A DNA stretch of 64,000 nucleotides from positions 15,322,001-15,386,000 of the forward strand of contig CM069607.1 of NCBI GenBank assembly GCA_035771175.1, written 5' to 3'. The translations under genes and the position numbers were made by a program. The stretch is from Paratinospora sagittata. Taxonomy: Eukaryota; Streptophyta; Magnoliopsida; Ranunculales; Menispermaceae. The notes beneath the pieces were generated by a model. That model was not told the origin of the DNA. It was given only the letters and a program-made list of their open reading frames with translations, and did no database searches. Below, one piece after another: positions 59,701 to 64,000 of this stretch (position 1 is the stretch's first letter; each line of letters opens with the position of its first letter).

Positions 59701-62700
59701 TTCTAACCATTCTATCAATCATAAACCACATACGTCCCTAGGTGGTGTTATGCATGATGCCAATGCATGAACTGGTCCGGTCTTTAGTTTAACATTTAGA
59801 CAGGGTTTGGCAACATCCTGTAATCCTTATCAGGGTCGGTATCAGTACGTGCAAGGTGAGGACATTCAGTATTACTTGTATAAGCTGATAGCTTTCAAAT
59901 AACACCAACCAGATCAGTCTCCAGTTGAGAGGTGAGACACGAGGTCAACTTAAATACCAATCGTCTAGAGCAGCACGCTGCCTCCGGTACACTATTTAAA
60001 GTTACAGAGGACAAGACTGAGTCTGGTTGAGCCAGATTGACCACTAATCCGACATAGTAATAGTGTAATACATGAACTCCAAATATACAGGCATAAGTAT
60101 GACAGTATAAACATCATACGCAAAAACGCAGTGTAAATGAATAGTAGTCATAACGATAAATGAATGTAAACTTTAATAAAAGTTATAAGACACGCAATGT
60201 CACACCCCGCCAGGACGCGCCTAAACCGGCAGGACATTCACGGACGGGGCACGAATGCACTGAAGCACGATTAAGTACAAGTCTGATTTCATTAATTTCA
60301 GAATATATTTGTACATCAAATAGTTAAGGGAACAGTCTCCCAAATTTCCCAATGAATAACAGAAAGGGTACAAAATGTGGGCCCAATAACCTGCACCCAG
60401 TCCACTCTAATCTCCAGTGAAAAATTGGATAACGACTTGGTGAGCTACACGCTCAGTGGGTAAAATAGTTCGTGAATATAAAAATTAATAAAGCAAACTT
60501 CATAATCAAATATCTTAAATACCATTCAGAGCATCGTAATCAATCCAACATGTATGTATGCATAACACCATCTCGTATTGGTTTAATGATTGTACATCGC
60601 CTGAGTTCACGTACAGATGTCCCTCTCCAGGAGTAGCTGGGTTCTCATTGTACGTCCCTCCTCAAGAACGACGCTCTGGATTCACGTACAGATATCCCTC
60701 CCCAGGAGAAGTCAGGTTCTCATTGTACGTCCCTCTCCAAAGATATATAATGAATAGCGAGCATTGCTTCTAACCATTCTATGAATCATAAACCACATAC
60801 GTCCCTAGGTGGTGCTATGTATGATGCCAATGCATGAACTAGTGCGGTCTTTAGTTTAACATTTAGACAGGGTTTGGCAACATCCTGTAATCCTTATCAG
60901 GGTCGGTATCACTACGTGCAAGGTTAGGACATTCAGTATTACTTGTATAAGCTGATAGCTTTCAAATAAGACCAACCAGATCAGTCTCCAGTTGAGAGGT
61001 GAAACACGAGGTCTACTTAAATACCAATCGTCTAGAGCAGCACGCTGCCTCCGGTTCACTATTTAAAGTTACAGAGGACAAGACTGAGTCTGGTTGAGCA
61101 AAATTGACCACTAATCCGACATAGTAACAGTGTAATACATGAACTCTAAATATACAGGCATAAGTATGACAGTATAAACATTTTACGCAATAACGCAACG
61201 TAAATGAATAGTAGTCATAACAATAAATGAATGTAAACTTTAATAAAAGTTATAAGACACGCAATGTCACACCCCGCTAGGACGCGCCTAAACCGGCGGG
61301 ACATTCACGGACGGGGCACGAATGCACGGAAGCACGATTTAAGTACAAGTTTGATTTCATTAATTTCAGAATATATTTGTACATCAAATAGTTAAGGGAA
61401 CATTCTCCCAAAATTCCTAATGAATAATACAAAGGGTACAAAATGTGGGCCCAAAAAACTGCACCCAGTCCACTCTAATCTTCAGTGAAAAATTAGATAA
61501 CAACTTGGTGAGCTACAGGCTCAGTGGGTAAAATAGTTCGTGAATATAACAATTAATAAAGCAAACTTCATAATCAAATATCTTAAATACACATCAGAGC
61601 ATCGTAATCAATCCAACATGTATGTATGCATAACACCATCTCGTATTGGTTTGATGATTGTACATCGCCTGAGTTCACGTACAGATGTCCCTCCCCAGGA
61701 GTAGCTGGGTTCTCATTGTACGTCCCTCCTCAAGAACGACGCTCTGGATTCACGTACAGATGTCCCTCCCCAGGAGAAGTCAGGTTCTCATTGTACGTCC
61801 CTCTCCGAAGATATATAATGAATAGCTTGCATTGCTTCTAACCATTCTATGAATCGTAAACCACATACGTCCCTAGGTGGTGCTATGTATGATGCCAATG
61901 CATGAACTGGTCCGGTCTTTAGTTTAACATTTAGACAGGGTTTGGCAACATCTTGTAATCCTTATCAGGGTCGGTTTCACTACGTGCAAGGTTAGGACAT
62001 TCAGTATTACTTGTATAAGCTGATAGCTTTCAAATAAGACCAACCAGATCAGTCTCCAGTTGAGAGGTGAGACACGAGGTCTACTTAAATACCAATCGTC
62101 TAGAGCAGCACGCTGCCTCCGGTTCACTATTTAAAGTTACAAAGGACAAGACTAAGTCTGGTTGAGCCAGATTGACCACTAATCCGACATAGTCATAGTG
62201 TAATTCATGAACTCCAAATATACAGCCATAAGTATGACAGAATAAACATCATACGCAGTAACGCAGCGTAAATGAATAGTAGTCATAACGATAAATGAAT
62301 GTAAACTTTAAAAAAAGTTATAAGACACGCAATGTCACTCCCCGCCAGGACGCACCTAAACCGGCAGGACATTCACGGACGGGGCACGAATGCACGGAAG
62401 CACGATTAAGTAGAAGTCTGATTTCATTAATTTCAGAATATATTTGTACATGAAATAGTTAAGGGAACATTCTCCCAAAATCCCCAATGAATAATAAAAA
62501 GGGTACAAAATGTGGGCCCGAAAACCTGCACCCAGTCCACTCTAATCTCTAGTGTAAAATTGGATAACAACTTGGTGAGCTACACGCTCAGTGGGTAAAA
62601 TAGTTCGTGAATATAACAATTAATAAAGCAAACTTCATAATCAAATATCTTAAATACACATCAGAGCATTGTAATCAATCCAACATGTATGTATGCATAA

Positions 62701-64000
62701 CACCATCTCGTATTGGTTTGATGATTGTACATCGCCTGAGTTCACGTACAGATGTCCCTCCCCAGGAGTAGCTGGGTTCTCATTGCACGTCCCTCCTCAA
62801 GAACGACGCTCTGGATTCACGTACAGATGTCCCTCCCCAGGAGAAGTCAGGTTCTCATTGTACGTCCCTCTCCAAAGATATATAATGAATAGCGAGCACT
62901 GCTTCTAACCATTCTATCAATCATAAACCACATACGTCCCTAGGTGGTGCTATGTATGATGCCAATGCATGAACTGGTCCGGTCTTTAGTTTAACATTTA
63001 GACAGGGTTTGGCAACATCCTGTAATCCTTATCAGGGTCGGTATTAGTACGTGCAAGGTTAGGACATTCAATATTACTTGTATAAGCTGATAGCTTTCAA
63101 ATAAGACCAACCAGATCAGTCTCCAGTTGAGAGGTGAGACACGAGGTCTACTTAAATACCAATCGTCTAGAGCAGCACGCTGCCTCCGGTTCACTATTTA
63201 AAGTTACAGAGGACAAGACTGAGTTTGGTTGAGCTAGATTGACCACTAATCCGACATAGTAATAGTGTAATACATGAACTCCAAATATACAGGCATAAGT
63301 ATGACAGAATAAACATCATACGCAGTAACGCAGCGTAAATGAATAGTAGTCATAACGATAAATGAATGTAAACTTTAAAAAAAGTTATAAAACACGCAAT
63401 GTCACACCCCGCCAGGACGCACCTAAACCGACAGGACATTCACGGACGGGGAACGAATGCACGGAAGCACGATTAAGTACAAGTCTGATTTCATTAATTT
63501 CAGAATATATTTGTACATCAAATAGTTAAGGGAACATTCTCCCAAAATTCCCAATGAATAATACAAAGGGTACAAAATGTGGGCCCAAAAACCTGCACCC
63601 AGTCCACTCTAATCTCCAGTGAAAAATTGGATAACAACTTGGTGAGCTACATGCTCAGTGGGTAAAATAGTTCGTGAATATAACAATTAATAAAGCAAAC
63701 TTCATAATCAAATATCTTAAATACACATCAGAGCATCATCATCAATCCAACATGTATGTTTGCATAACAACATCTCGTATTGGTTTGATGATTGTACATC
63801 GCCTGAGTTCGCGTACAGTTGTCCCTCCCCAGGATTAGCTGGGTTCTCATTGTACGTCCCTCCTCAAGAACGACGCTCTGGATTCACGTACAGATGTCCC
63901 TCCCCAGGAGAAGTCAGGTTCTCATTGTACGTCCCTCTCCAAAGATATATAATGAATAGCGAGCATTGCTTCTAACCATTCTATGAATCATAAACCACAT
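52706..64000 (-). repeat. Tandem array of ~1067-bp LTR-derived monomers
   Basis: Monomers start, at the TGTCACACC-type terminus, at 52706, 53796, 54863, 55930, 56998, 58064, 59131, 60198, 61265, 62333 and 63400. Spacings are 1090, then 1065-1068. All are in the same orientation, and the last runs off the window. Each monomer equals the family A LTR from its terminus to ...TTATAAGACACGCAA; the remaining LTR end (U3 repeats, TATA and about 170 bp more) is absent and the next monomer's TGTCACACC follows directly. Monomers look more than 90% alike by eye. Short frames of 71 and 67 codons recur in each monomer but reflect array homogeneity, not coding. Confidence 0.97.

Noticed and set aside
54156..63975. 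Recurring 71-codon plus-strand and 67-codon minus-strand frames, one per ~1067-bp unit, with similar sequences
   Set aside because: They repeat because the monomers repeat. The same frames are broken in several monomers, the unit length is not a multiple of three, and the sequence is LTR-derived with no protein family pattern.
52706..64000. CRISPR-like or rDNA-type array
   Set aside because: Units are about 1067 bp, without spacers and without rRNA sequence. The match is to LTRs in the same window.

Overview
This window is plant nuclear DNA of the repeat-rich, heterochromatin type. Supporting this are long Ty3/gypsy LTR retrotransposons with chromodomain-type integrases, an initiator-tRNA-Met primer binding site, an Athila-type element, CACTA (En/Spm) transposase remnants with plant-style introns, and a long satellite-like array. 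The species cannot be named from the sequence; an angiosperm, probably a eudicot, fits best. I found no intact host gene, tRNA or rRNA. Nearly every long reading frame is a decayed transposon protein.

Layout. 1-1014: tail of an LTR (family F) that cuts a CACTA TNP2-like transposase (1015-2073, minus). 2074-5469: non-coding sequence with an (AT)n tract and a fold-back structure. 5470-18985: a minus-strand gypsy element (family A), whose LTR is split by a complete 8.5 kb element (B1, 5990-14490) flanked by the target duplication TGTCC. 18986-20442: an LTR-like block with many short inverted motifs and a TATA box. 20443-24123: a second family-A copy (C), truncated where a family-B LTR begins (B2, LTR 24124-26649, integrase 26744-28420). 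28421-30820: minus-strand F-like LTR. 31090-33854: solo F LTR with the duplication CGTGT, inside a rearranged family-A fragment that ends in a partial LTR at 35278. 35279-39470: 3' half of an Athila-like element. 39473-41712: minus-strand family-A gag-protease-RT fragment. 42470-43274: a transposon-type ORF. 43283-49119: plus-strand family-A copy (E), 5'-truncated but with a full 3' LTR. 49120-51432: another LTR. 52079-52491: CACTA second-gene exons. 52706-64000: tandem array of about 1067-bp monomers that runs off the window.

Key observations. The terminal array is made of family-A LTR sequence lacking the U3/promoter end, so a satellite has formed from a retrotransposon LTR. Family A carries a previously unrecognised (to me) small ORF of about 173 codons between the pol stop and the polypurine tract. 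It is present in three copies, where it differs by in-frame indels. Many premature stops in the dead ORFs fit C-to-T change at CG or CAG sites, as expected from methylated plant transposons. Element B1 has almost identical LTRs around an internal region with no usable ORF, so it looks like a recently mobilised non-autonomous element.

Functionally, the window is a record of nested insertions, solo-LTR formation, internal deletion and satellite birth. The proteins seen (gag, protease, reverse transcriptase, RNase H, integrase with chromodomain, CACTA transposases) would have served their own elements. All are broken here; the nearest to intact is the B2 integrase.
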